From the NCBI GenBank assembly GCA_905201565.1, contig CAJKOS010000020.1, positions 1-17,135 on the forward strand: 17,135 nucleotides of DNA. The letters run 5' to 3'. This DNA comes from an uncultured Erysipelotrichaceae bacterium. Lineage in GTDB: Bacteria; Bacillota_I; Bacilli_A; Erysipelotrichales; Erysipelotrichaceae. Shown piece after piece: positions 5,965 to 12,577 of the stretch. Position 1 is the stretch's first letter, and each line of letters begins with the position of its first letter. The notes under the pieces were generated by a model. That model was not told the origin of the DNA, made no database searches, and saw only the letters and a program-made list of their open reading frames with translations. A program made the translations under genes and the position numbers.

Positions 5965-7905
5965 TCAGGAAATTTTCGTACCTGGTTCAAGACCATTCAC
6001 TTCCACAACCGCAATTTCTTTGCCATTCTTCCCTGCTAACAGCATACCTCTGGATTCAACACCTCTGATCTTTGCTGGTTTGAGGTTAGCGATGACAACG
6101 ATATTCTTGCCCATCACCTGACCAGGTGTATAGCTGGACGCAAGACCGGAAACGATCTGTCTAGGTTCGCTTTCACCTACATCTACCTTCAGGATGTAGA
6201 GCTTGTCAGCCTGTGGATGTCTTTCGCAGAACAACACCTTGCCAACTCTCAGGTCGAGCTTTTCAAAATCAGAAATCTCCACTTCGTTGGACTTGGCACT
6301 TTCTGTTCTTCTTTCTGCCGCAATCTTCTTTTCGATCACCTTTACCTTGTCCATGACTTCTTTTTCATTCAGACGGGCAAAGAGGATTTCTGGCTTTTTA
6401 GTAATTTCTAGCCCTGTTTCCAACTTTCCAAATTCATGGATGGAATCATAATCTATGAAAGATGTATGCAAAGACTTGAGAATCTTGTCAGATGTTTCTG
6501 GAAGATATGGTTTCAAGAGCACTGCACCAATGCGCACCGATTCGAGCAGATTGTAAAGGACTGTCGCAAGTCTTCCGATCTGGTCAGGATCTTTGGCAAG
6601 TGCCCATGGCATTGTTTCATCAACATATTTATTGCATCTCTTGAAGAGGTCGAGGATCACTTCCATCGCATCCGCAACACGCAGTTCATTCATCTTTTCC
6701 TCAACGAGGTCAACAGAAGAAAGAACGGTCTTCTTGAGGTCTTCATCAACAGGCGCATCTTCATGTGGATTTGCGACAAGACCATTGAAATACTTGTTCT
6801 GCATGGACAATGTACGGTTGACGAGGTTGCCGAGGTTGTTTGCAAGATCAGCATTGATTCTTTCTACCATCAGTTCATAGGTGACATGTCCATCCTGGGC
6901 AAATGGCATTTCATGTAACATGATGAAACGCACAGCATCTGTTCCAAACAGGCTGACAAGATCATCCGCATAGATGACATTTCCTGCGGACTTACTCATC
7001 TTGGAATCACCTGTCAACAGCCATGGATGACCGAAGATTTGCTTTGGTAATGGTTCACCAAGTGCCATCAACATAATCGGCCAGTAAATGGTATGGAAGC
7101 GGACGATGTCTTTGCCGATGAGGTGCAGATCTGCTGGCCAGTACTTCTTATAGAGTTCATTGTGGTTGCCATCGCAATCATAGCCAAGACCTGTAATATA
7201 GTTTGTCAATGCATCAATCCATACATAGACAACATGCTTTGGATCAAAGTCTACCGGAATACCCCAGGAGAAGCTTGTTCTGGAAACACAGAGGTCCTGC
7301 AGACCTGGTTTCAGGAAGTTGTTGATCATTTCATTTTTGCGGCTTTCCGGCTGAATGAATTCCGGATGGTCTTCAATATACTGGATGAGCTTATCCGCAT
7401 ATTTGCTCATGCGGAAGAAATACGCTTCTTCTTCCATCGGTTTGACTTCATGACCACAAACCGGGCACTTTCCATCTTCACTCAGCTGGCTCTTTGTATA
7501 AAAGGCTTCGCACTCCTGGCAATACATACCTTCATACTTGCCCTTGTAAATATCTCCCTGATCATACAATTTGCGGAAGATCTTCTGGACCTGCTTTTCA
7601 TGATATGGATCTGTTGTACGGATGAAATGATCATAGGATACATTCATGACATCAAACTGTTCTTTGATCGTCGCGCTGACCTTATCCGTAAATTCCTTTG
7701 GTGAAAGACCTGCAGCTTTTGCTTTCTCTTCCACCTTCTGGCCATGTTCATCCGTACCTGTCTGGAAACGGACATCATAGCCGGTCATTCTCTTGTACCT
7801 TGCGATAGAATCCGCAAGGACAATTTCATACACATTGCCAATGTGCGGTTTGCCACTGGTGTAGGCAATGGCTGTTGTCAGATAATACTTTCCCTTGTTC
7901 TCCAT
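5965..7905 (-). CDS. metG: Methionyl-tRNA synthetase with C-terminal tRNA-binding domain
   Basis: MetRS charges tRNA-Met with methionine using ATP, in the cytoplasm. The 646-residue protein has the class I HIGH-like motif HIGN (21-24), a zinc-knuckle set Cys129/Cys132/Cys147/Cys150, and KMSKS (302-306) in the catalytic half. An all-helical anticodon-binding region follows, then an EMAP/Trbp111-type dimerising tRNA-binding domain from about residue 540 (FEKLDLRVGKVLFCERHPQA). This is the usual architecture and length for Bacillota. The start at 7905 is preceded by GGAGGTTCACC. Expression is set by the T-box riboswitch directly upstream, which reads a Met codon, so scarcity of charged tRNA-Met should raise synthesis. 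Confidence 0.98.
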   Translation of the reverse strand: MENKGKYYLTTAIAYTSGKPHIGNVYEIVLADSIARYKRMTGYDVRFQTGTDEHGQKVEEKAKAAGLSPKEFTDKVSATIKEQFDVMNVSYDHFIRTTDPYHEKQVQKIFRKLYDQGDIYKGKYEGMYCQECEAFYTKSQLSEDGKCPVCGHEVKPMEEEAYFFRMSKYADKLIQYIEDHPEFIQPESRKNEMINNFLKPGLQDLCVSRTSFSWGIPVDFDPKHVVYVWIDALTNYITGLGYDCDGNHNELYKKYWPADLHLIGKDIVRFHTIYWPIMLMALGEPLPKQIFGHPWLLTGDSKMSKSAGNVIYADDLVSLFGTDAVRFIMLHEMPFAQDGHVTYELMVERINADLANNLGNLVNRTLSMQNKYFNGLVANPHEDAPVDEDLKKTVLSSVDLVEEKMNELRVADAMEVILDLFKRCNKYVDETMPWALAKDPDQIGRLATVLYNLLESVRIGAVLLKPYLPETSDKILKSLHTSFIDYDSIHEFGKLETGLEITKKPEILFARLNEKEVMDKVKVIEKKIAAERRTESAKSNEVEISDFEKLDLRVGKVLFCERHPQADKLYILKVDVGESEPRQIVSGLASSYTPGQVMGKNIVVIANLKPAKIRGVESRGMLLAGKNGKEIAVVEVNGLEPGTKIS

Positions 7906-7920
7906 GGTGAACCTCCATTC

Positions 7921-8143
7921 CTAAAATAAAAACGCCCCTGAGAAAGGACGTATTTCACGCGTTACCACCTTTATCTTGCCTGTACTTACAGACCACTCAA
8001 TGTTTTAACGGACGTCTCCGGGTTCTGCTTATCCCAGAACCAGCTCCAGAACCATGTTCACCATCCTCCAGCAGCAGTTTCTCACCATTCCCTGCTCTCT
8101 TTATGCTTTTGTAATAGTTACTCTTTCCTTCACAGCTGTTACA
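7921..8143 (-). promoter_or_regulatory. T-box riboswitch with Met (AUG) specifier, controlling metG
   Basis: The minus-strand leader has T-box hallmarks in order. The AGTA segment of the specifier loop lies near 8116, and GGTGAGAA of the distal stem I near 8080-8087. The second side of the specifier loop, GAACATGG, carries AUG at 8053-8055. The T-box itself, AAGGTGGTAACGCG, is at 7960-7973. Its UGGU can pair with the ACCA end of tRNA, fitting discriminator base A of tRNA-Met. The competing terminator is ACGTCC/GGGCGT (arms 7946-7951 and 7932-7937) with TTTTTATTTT after it. Uncharged tRNA-Met should favour antitermination. The T-box differs from the common ACCGCG ending by one base (AACGCG). 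Confidence 0.95.
7922..7951 (-). terminator. Intrinsic terminator of the metG T-box
   Basis: A 6-bp stem (ACGUCC with GGGCGU, one U-G pair) is followed by TTTTTATTTT just before the metG ribosome site. The pairing works only in minus-strand RNA, because the plus strand would have a C-A mismatch. It competes with the T-box antiterminator. Confidence 0.88.
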
Positions 8144-8149
8144 GCCGTT

Positions 8150-8178
8150 ATTATATAGGAACTGTACATTTTTGGAAA
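8150..8178 (-). promoter_or_regulatory. Promoter of the T-box/metG transcript
   Basis: A consensus -10 TATAAT (8150-8155) lies 17 bases from a weak -35 TTTCCA (8173-8178). Its placement puts transcription start near 8143, immediately before the T-box stem I. Confidence 0.7.
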
Positions 8179-8253
8179 GTCTGAACGTATTTTCATTCTT
8201 TCATAGCAAATGTAAAAATCAGGAAAATTAGTTTCTTATGCAGTTTCATCAAC

Positions 8254-8282
8254 TTGCATGCAGGGAAAGAGCGTGATAATCT
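8254..8282 (+). promoter_or_regulatory. Possible promoter of the cold-shock gene
   Basis: TTGCAT (8254-8259) and TAATCT (8277-8282) are 17 bases apart; an overlapping GATAAT (8275-8280) is another candidate -10. Either would give a leader of about 60-70 bases before the csp start. The match to consensus is modest. Confidence 0.35.
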
Positions 8283-8283
8283 T

Positions 8284-8339
8284 TTCTATGTATTCGAAAT
8301 AGTTGCTAAAAATATGTGACAATTCGGGGATACATAGAA
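8284..8339 (+). promoter_or_regulatory. 5'-UTR inverted repeat ahead of the cold-shock ribosome site
   Basis: TTCTATGTAT (8284-8293) and ATACATAGAA (8330-8339) are perfect 10-bp inverted repeats around a 36-base loop. The 3' arm ends directly next to the AGGAG at 8341-8345. In the mRNA this AU-rich stem would abut the ribosome site. Cold-shock genes often carry temperature-responsive leaders, so a similar role is possible here but unproved. Confidence 0.45.
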
Positions 8340-8352
8340 TAGGAGATCCAAA

Positions 8353-8553
8353 ATGGCAACAGGCAAAGTAAAGTGGTTCAATGCCGAAAAGGGGTATGGA
8401 TTCATCACAACTGATGAAGGAACTGATGTATTTGTACACTATTCCGCAATTCAGGGTGAAGGTTTCAAAACTCTGGATGAAGGTCAGACCGTCACTTTTG
8501 ATATCACAGAAAGTGACCGTGGTCCTCAGGCCTCCAATGTCGTAAAAAACTGA
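8353..8553 (+). CDS. csp: Cold-shock protein, CspA family
   Basis: This 66-residue single-domain protein binds single-stranded RNA or DNA and acts as an RNA chaperone in the cytoplasm. The five-stranded cold-shock fold is evident from [13 protein letters not shown] (RNP1, about residues 7-19) and DVFVHYSAI (RNP2, about 25-33), with the usual end QASNVVKN. The length is exactly that of the family. AGGAG at 8341-8345 sets the start. It is a monocistronic plus-strand gene with its own leader and a terminator, converging on the ABC operon. The exact paralogue name (cspA, B, C or D) cannot be told from sequence alone. Confidence 0.97.
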   Translation: MATGKVKWFNAEKGYGFITTDEGTDVFVHYSAIQGEGFKTLDEGQTVTFDITESDRGPQASNVVKN

Positions 8554-8565
8554 GAGGACAGAGAG

Positions 8566-8592
8566 AAGAATGGCAGAGGTCATTCTTTTTTT
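8566..8592 (+). terminator. Terminator of the cold-shock gene
   Basis: AGAATG (8567-8572) and CATTCT (8581-8586) form a stem with an 8-base loop, followed by a run of T to 8592. It starts 13 bases after the csp stop codon. Confidence 0.7.
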
Positions 8593-8635
8593 GTTCTCTG
8601 CCATTGCCTGGCTTAATTCTGTTATGAGAGAACAT

Positions 8636-8662
8636 ACGAAAAGAAAATCCGGTTTCCCGGAT
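8636..8662 (-). terminator. Terminator of the GntR/ABC/winged-helix operon
   Basis: On the minus strand ATCCGG-GAAA-CCGGAT (arms 8657-8662 and 8647-8652) forms a GC-rich stem with a stable GAAA tetraloop, followed by TTTCTTTTCG. It begins 5 bases after the stop of the winged-helix gene, marking the operon end. Confidence 0.9.
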
Positions 8663-8667
8663 CTCCT

Positions 8668-8964
8668 TCATGCACGATAACAATATCCAAATCCCCACTT
8701 CAATAACAGAAACTGTGGGTGACGTGGATCCTGTTCAATCTTTTCACGAATATGTCTTACATGGACCGATATGAGACCCTTGCAGTCATAGGGTTCCATA
8801 TGCCATGCATTGCGGTAAATTTCCTCACTGGAATAGACAACACCCGGATTCTGCATGAGAAATGCCAGGATGCCATATTCCTTTGGGGTAAGGCGCAGTT
8901 CTCTTCCATTGACAAGAACACTCTTCTTCATTGCATTCAATACAGGTTCCATATTATTTACCAT
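8668..8964 (-). CDS. Stand-alone OmpR/PhoB-type winged-helix DNA-binding protein
   Basis: This 98-residue protein consists almost only of a response-regulator output domain: LTPKEYGILAFLM (25-37), the turn and helix VVYSSEEIYRNAW (42-54), recognition helix ISVHVRHIREKIEQ (65-78) and wing hairpin FLLLKWGFGYCY (85-96). There is no receiver domain and no phospho-acceptor Asp. It overlaps the end of the permease gene by 11 bases and is last in the operon, so it should be co-expressed with the transporter. The start is uncertain: ATG at 8964 has GGAAAGG only 2 bases away, and a second in-frame ATG is at 8952. It may be a dedicated regulator, or the surviving half of a broken response regulator, since no receiver remnant is present upstream. 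Confidence 0.85.
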   Translation of the reverse strand: MVNNMEPVLNAMKKSVLVNGRELRLTPKEYGILAFLMQNPGVVYSSEEIYRNAWHMEPYDCKGLISVHVRHIREKIEQDPRHPQFLLLKWGFGYCYRA

Positions 8965-10450
8965 ACCTTTCCAGATACTCCGTTAATGTATAGTCTGTCC
9001 AGTTTCCATACTGATCACTATGGCCAACATACACTCTTGTGTACTGATCGATTTCCTTGAGTTCTTCTACCGTAAATGGCTTACATGCATAGTTGTAGTA
9101 GTTATTATTCATGTAATAGCCTCTTCCATCCTCAATGACATAGCGTTCATTATTGATATAGAGATCAGCCGGATAGTCTGGCAATGTGCGGGCATAGAAA
9201 TCATCAATGGCTTCATTGCGCTTCTTGTCGAGAATCTTCAACACATCTTCATTCAGATTATCGACAGGCATTTTGACATCGAATCTGACTTCTACATACG
9301 TGTCGGTATCATAGATAAATGCCTTTGGCATAGAAAGATCACCCTCTTCTGCCAGTGTGTGATAGGAATAGGCAAGATTACTTCCTGGTTCACCATAGTT
9401 GTAATTGCGGGCAATGCCAAATCCGGATGTCTGCCATCCGATAAATGCCACACCCAGACCTGCCGCAAGGCAGATCGCATAGCGGATGAAGATATTCAGA
9501 TGGAAGGAAATCGAACGTCTGTATACAAACTGGGCAATGACATATGCCAGCAATAACAGAAGGTAGTAAGGAATGGTAGCGGCGATGGATTGTGTCTCTA
9601 CCGTCCAGAACGACACCATTGTCAACAAGACAAAGAGATAAACTGTAATGATGACCGGATACGCTGCCTTGCCATCAGATAACTGATCTGCCCGCTCACT
9701 CTTTCGACGAAGGAACAACGGCACAAGAGCAACACATGCAGCAATGACGTAGACAAGTGGCACAAGGAAGTAAGTAATATTCAGTTCCTGAAGGGCATTT
9801 GCCGTACTCAATGCATCCATCATCTGTATGATGTTGCACATACTCATGTAGACCGGAGAAAAATAACCGGAAAAGGAAATCGTTGCGTAGTCTCCACCTG
9901 CAACCATTGTTGCGTTAAAGACTAGCCAGCCAACTTCTACAAGCAGTGGTATAGCCGTATATGCTGCAATCATGACAATGCCATCGAATACATTATTTGC
10001 CGTCAGAAACAAAGCTGTATTGATGATGAGCATGCCAAGAATAATCAACAGGCCATAACCGATGATGGAAAGCACAAGGGTGAAATTGACAAAGCCTGTA
10101 GCAAAGATGAAGTAAAGCAATAGCGAAGTCACTACCCAGCATCCACCTGTTAACAGGAACCCGAACAATAATGGTGTGATGAGAAGCTGTTTCCTGCTCA
10201 TCGGCAATGCCATCATTTGATCAGAGCTTCTGCGCTTATGAGCAAAGGAAAACAAAAGCACCGGCAGAACGTAAACCATGATGACATTGAGAATCATACC
10301 AATTGCAAGTGATGAAGAATACAACTGGGCATTCATCCCGTCTGCCCCTTCGAGGAATGGTACACCACATAACATCAGGTACATCACTGCCACAAACAGC
10401 AACGCGAACTTTCTTGAAGAAAACAGATATTTCAAATAGCTTTTATTCAT
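8954..10450 (-). CDS. ABC transporter permease with large C-terminal extracytoplasmic domain
   Basis: This 498-residue integral membrane protein has about nine hydrophobic helices: near 15-32, 48-70, 92-118, 125-148, 156-178, 226-246, 264-282, 291-309 and 322-340. A soluble, Tyr/Asp/Asn-rich tail of about 150 residues follows (345-498). It overlaps the upstream ATPase gene by 8 bases and is clearly its partner. Start M at 10450 follows AGAGGTG; an upstream in-frame ATG at 10513 would lie inside the ATPase gene and lacks support. Context (YtrA-like GntR regulator plus a single ATPase) suggests an efflux or envelope-stress transporter of the YtrABCD/BcrAB sort. The substrate is unknown, and I recognise no named domain in the tail with certainty. 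Confidence 0.85.
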   Translation of the reverse strand: MNKSYLKYLFSSRKFALLFVAVMYLMLCGVPFLEGADGMNAQLYSSSLAIGMILNVIMVYVLPVLLFSFAHKRRSSDQMMALPMSRKQLLITPLLFGFLLTGGCWVVTSLLLYFIFATGFVNFTLVLSIIGYGLLIILGMLIINTALFLTANNVFDGIVMIAAYTAIPLLVEVGWLVFNATMVAGGDYATISFSGYFSPVYMSMCNIIQMMDALSTANALQELNITYFLVPLVYVIAACVALVPLFLRRKSERADQLSDGKAAYPVIITVYLFVLLTMVSFWTVETQSIAATIPYYLLLLLAYVIAQFVYRRSISFHLNIFIRYAICLAAGLGVAFIGWQTSGFGIARNYNYGEPGSNLAYSYHTLAEEGDLSMPKAFIYDTDTYVEVRFDVKMPVDNLNEDVLKILDKKRNEAIDDFYARTLPDYPADLYINNERYVIEDGRGYYMNNNYYNYACKPFTVEELKEIDQYTRVYVGHSDQYGNWTDYTLTEYLERYGK

Positions 10451-11327
10451 GGTTTTCACCTCTGCTTTCCAACTCGTAAATGAACAATTCTTCAAAGTTG
10501 ACCGGAAGCACATCGAGAATAACAGGCTTCATCTCTTCCAGCTTGTTTCTGACTTCCTCTTCCTCACCTCTTAACACAAGGCGGATGACACGACCTTCCT
10601 GTTCATAGTGGAGAATTTCAAAATCGTTGAAGTCTTCTTTCTGCTTTTCATCCTGGAAGACTACCTGGTACTTGTTAATCTGTTCCCTTGATTCCACAAG
10701 GTCACCATACGTTAACATCTTTCCATCTTCGAGAATGCCATAGGAATCACAGATATCTTCCAGTTCCTTGAGGTTGTGGGAAGAGATGATTACCGTGATC
10801 TGTTCATCTTCCAAAAGATCTGCCAGCACTTTCTTGAAGCGCAGCCTTGCGAGTGGTTCAAGACCATCATAGGCTTCATCAAGCAATAAGAGCTTTGGAT
10901 GAATGGACAGCGCAAATAGCAGTGACACCCTCTTCTTCATGCCCTTGGAAAGATTCAATATGGAAAACTTCTCTTCCAGTTCAAACATCTTCAGGTACTT
11001 CTCATATGCATCTTTGTCAAAGTCATACATCGCTTCATAGAGCTGTCTTACCGAAGCGATCGTCGAACCGATCGGGAAGTATTGTTCATCGGACACAAAG
11101 GCAATTTCCTTGCGGATAGAAGGATTTGCGAATGTATCCAGGTCATTGAAACGGATGGTTCCTCCATCTGCTTCATACACACCGCTGATCAGCCTCAGCA
11201 GCGTACTCTTACCAGCCCCATTGACACCAACAAGTCCAAAGATAGAACTATCCTTCACTTCAAGATTCAAATCCTTCAATACCTCTTTTTTCCCAAAGGA
11301 TTTATATACATGTTCAATTTTGAGCAT
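10443..11327 (-). CDS. ABC transporter ATP-binding protein
   Basis: This 294-residue ATPase would energise the permease encoded just after it. Walker A is GVNGAGKS (34-41), the signature is the variant LSKGM (126-130), and Walker B is LLLLDEAYDGL (147-157) with catalytic Glu151. The switch His184 lies in SSHNL. A C-terminal extension of about 90 residues is common in drug and lantibiotic-type exporters. The gene begins 1 base after the gntR stop, with GGGAGG inside the gntR end, so translation is tightly coupled. Confidence 0.95.
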   Translation of the reverse strand: MLKIEHVYKSFGKKEVLKDLNLEVKDSSIFGLVGVNGAGKSTLLRLISGVYEADGGTIRFNDLDTFANPSIRKEIAFVSDEQYFPIGSTIASVRQLYEAMYDFDKDAYEKYLKMFELEEKFSILNLSKGMKKRVSLLFALSIHPKLLLLDEAYDGLEPLARLRFKKVLADLLEDEQITVIISSHNLKELEDICDSYGILEDGKMLTYGDLVESREQINKYQVVFQDEKQKEDFNDFEILHYEQEGRVIRLVLRGEEEEVRNKLEEMKPVILDVLPVNFEELFIYELESRGENHE

Positions 11328-11328
11328 T

Positions 11329-11679
11329 TCAAACCTCCCGGAATACCATATTGGTTACTTCCAAAATCTCTTCCTTTGTCACACCGTTTTCCTTTAATGC
11401 AGTAATGACCGTGACAATTTCCTTATGCCTTGAAGACTTTGTGTCTATTGTTGCGACATAGACACCTTTCTTGGGAATATTGACGACTATCCCGTTCTCC
11501 TCAAGTTGTGAATACGCCCTGGCTACTGTATTGGGATTGATACCATTGTCCCTTGCCAGCTGGCGGACAGATGGCAGCCTGTCTCCTTCTTTCAGCACCC
11601 CGGCTTCGATAAAGCGCAGAACCTGATTCTGTATCTGTTCAAAGATCGGTTCTTTGCCCTGCAGGTTCAAGAGAAACAT
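11329..11679 (-). CDS. YtrA-type GntR transcriptional regulator
   Basis: This 116-residue protein has an N-terminal winged helix-turn-helix of the GntR family (EPIFEQIQNQVLRFIEAG, then the family hallmark LPSVRQLARDNGINPNTVARAY at 35-56, quoted by position). It lacks a large effector domain, the layout of the YtrA subfamily, which usually represses an adjacent ABC transporter operon in which it is the first gene. Start M at 11679 is preceded by AAAGGAGATGCG; a longer reading from 11838 would run through the promoter. Repeats overlapping the promoter look like its autoregulatory operator. Confidence 0.93.
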   Translation of the reverse strand: MFLLNLQGKEPIFEQIQNQVLRFIEAGVLKEGDRLPSVRQLARDNGINPNTVARAYSQLEENGIVVNIPKKGVYVATIDTKSSRHKEIVTVITALKENGVTKEEILEVTNMVFREV

Positions 11680-11697
11680 CGCATCTCCTTTCCGTAC

Positions 11698-11730
11698 ATC
11701 TGTACTATCTGTATTAATTGTATTATCTGT
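11698..11730 (-). repeat. ATCTGT direct repeats at the gntR promoter (candidate operator)
   Basis: The plus-strand hexamer ATCTGT occurs at 11698-11703, 11707-11712 and 11725-11730, that is, at 9- and 18-base steps, with a partial CTGT at 11731. The third copy lies just upstream of the -10 element and the first two lie downstream of it, in the transcribed leader. GntR proteins commonly repress from such positions. Binding by this GntR is inferred. Confidence 0.5.
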
Positions 11731-11745
11731 CTGTCCCACTGTCAA
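11717..11745 (-). promoter_or_regulatory. Promoter of the gntR-ABC operon
   Basis: A perfect -35 TTGACA (11740-11745) is separated by 17 bases from -10 TACAAT (11717-11722). This is the strongest SigA-type promoter in the window, and the start point would lie about 30 bases before the gntR ATG. Confidence 0.88.
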
Positions 11746-11774
11746 AGGATGTGATGAAATCTTAAGAATTGTTC

Positions 11775-11780
11775 TATACT
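11775..11780 (+). promoter_or_regulatory. Candidate -10 of the hydrolase promoter
   Basis: TATACT at 11775-11780 precedes the hydrolase ATG by 22 bases. No good -35 is found at 17-18 bases upstream. The site is divergent from the gntR promoter and about 30 bases from its -35, so the two could be co-regulated. Confidence 0.4.
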
Positions 11781-11802
11781 GTTGTAGAAAGAAGAGACAT
11801 CT

Positions 11803-12543
11803 ATGATTACATTTGATGAATATGGAAACAGAAATCACCCCACCATCCTCTTATTACATGGGGCAGGGGCTTTAGATACCTTCACACAACAATATTGTTT
11901 TGCGGACCACTATCACCTTGTCGTACCACACCTTCCCGGGGCTGGGGAGAATGCTGCTATGCCTTATAACAAAGAAGAAACTGTGGAAATGTTACATGAA
12001 CTGATAGCTTCCCTGCACAAAGACAAGATCGGTGTTGTCGGTCATTCCCTTGGAGCACAGATTGCCATCATGCTTGTCACAAAGTATCCACAATACTTTT
12101 CCTTTGCGGTATTCCTCAGTGCCTGGGTCAATCCAAAACCAAAGACCATCCGCATGTATACAAAGTTTTCTAAACTTTCTTCCATGATGTTTCAATGGTC
12201 ATGGCTCATCCGCCTGCAGGCAAAGTACTGGCATTACACAAAGCAACAGGCAGACACTATGGCAGCTTATGCAAAACACATCACACCAGAAGTGTTTTCT
12301 TCCTTCTTTGAAAACACCCTGGATCTTTCCACACTGCAAGATTACAAAATGCTCTCCCTTCCCATGTATGCCATCATTGGTAAACATGAAGTATCTGATA
12401 TGAAAACATCTTTGCATTTGCTTGGCGAAAATCCACATTGCAAAACACAGGTAATGAAAGGTTCCCATGACTTTCCCATGCGCAATGCAAAGCAGTTGAA
12501 TCCTGTACTCCTCGATATTTTTCAAATTATTATTACACAGTAA
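11803..12543 (+). CDS. Alpha/beta hydrolase
   Basis: This 246-residue, probably cytoplasmic hydrolase has no signal peptide. The fold shows in LLLHGAG (17-22 region, oxyanion hole), the nucleophile elbow GHSLG with Ser82, and a late His222 in GSHDFPMRN. The acidic member of the triad may be Glu196 (IIGKHEV) or Asp199, since the usual Asp after the seventh strand is not obvious. The middle (about 115-175) forms a lid-like insert rich in Trp, Tyr and Met. The substrate cannot be read from the sequence; esterases and lactonases of this size are typical relatives. It has a modest ribosome site (AAGAGA) and stands alone between a divergent operon and a convergent gene. Confidence 0.88.
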   Translation: MITFDEYGNRNHPTILLLHGAGALDTFTQQYCFADHYHLVVPHLPGAGENAAMPYNKEETVEMLHELIASLHKDKIGVVGHSLGAQIAIMLVTKYPQYFSFAVFLSAWVNPKPKTIRMYTKFSKLSSMMFQWSWLIRLQAKYWHYTKQQADTMAAYAKHITPEVFSSFFENTLDLSTLQDYKMLSLPMYAIIGKHEVSDMKTSLHLLGENPHCKTQVMKGSHDFPMRNAKQLNPVLLDIFQIIITQ

Positions 12544-12568
12544 AAGGCGGACATGTAAATCCGCCTTT
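12543..12568. terminator. Shared bidirectional terminator
   Basis: AAAGGCGGA (12543-12551) and TCCGCCTTT (12560-12568) form a 9-bp GC-rich stem with an 8-base loop. It sits between the convergent hydrolase (stop at 12541-12543) and the PEPCK-like gene (ends at 12578). T-rich bases on the outer side of each arm allow function in both directions. Confidence 0.8.
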
Positions 12569-12577
12569 CATTATGCC

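Noticed and set aside
7093..7704. 203-codon plus-strand ORF inside metG
   Set aside because: Shadow of the minus-strand metG coding frame; no recognisable protein features and no independent signals.
5118..7920. Shared 13-base string TTTTAGGAATGGA before the PTS-like and metG starts
   Set aside because: One copy is the 3' end of nadK coding sequence, the other the metG leader. Overlap with a stop codon and a ribosome site makes chance or simple convergence more likely than a repeat element.
8571..8602. Longer inverted repeat GGCAGAG/CTCTGCC after csp
   Set aside because: It competes with the shorter stem that has the T-run at the right place; the short form is the better terminator, so the long one is not annotated separately.
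8236..8604. 122-codon minus-strand ORF covering the cold-shock gene
   Set aside because: It is fully antisense to csp and its leader and terminator, has no family resemblance and no ribosome site.
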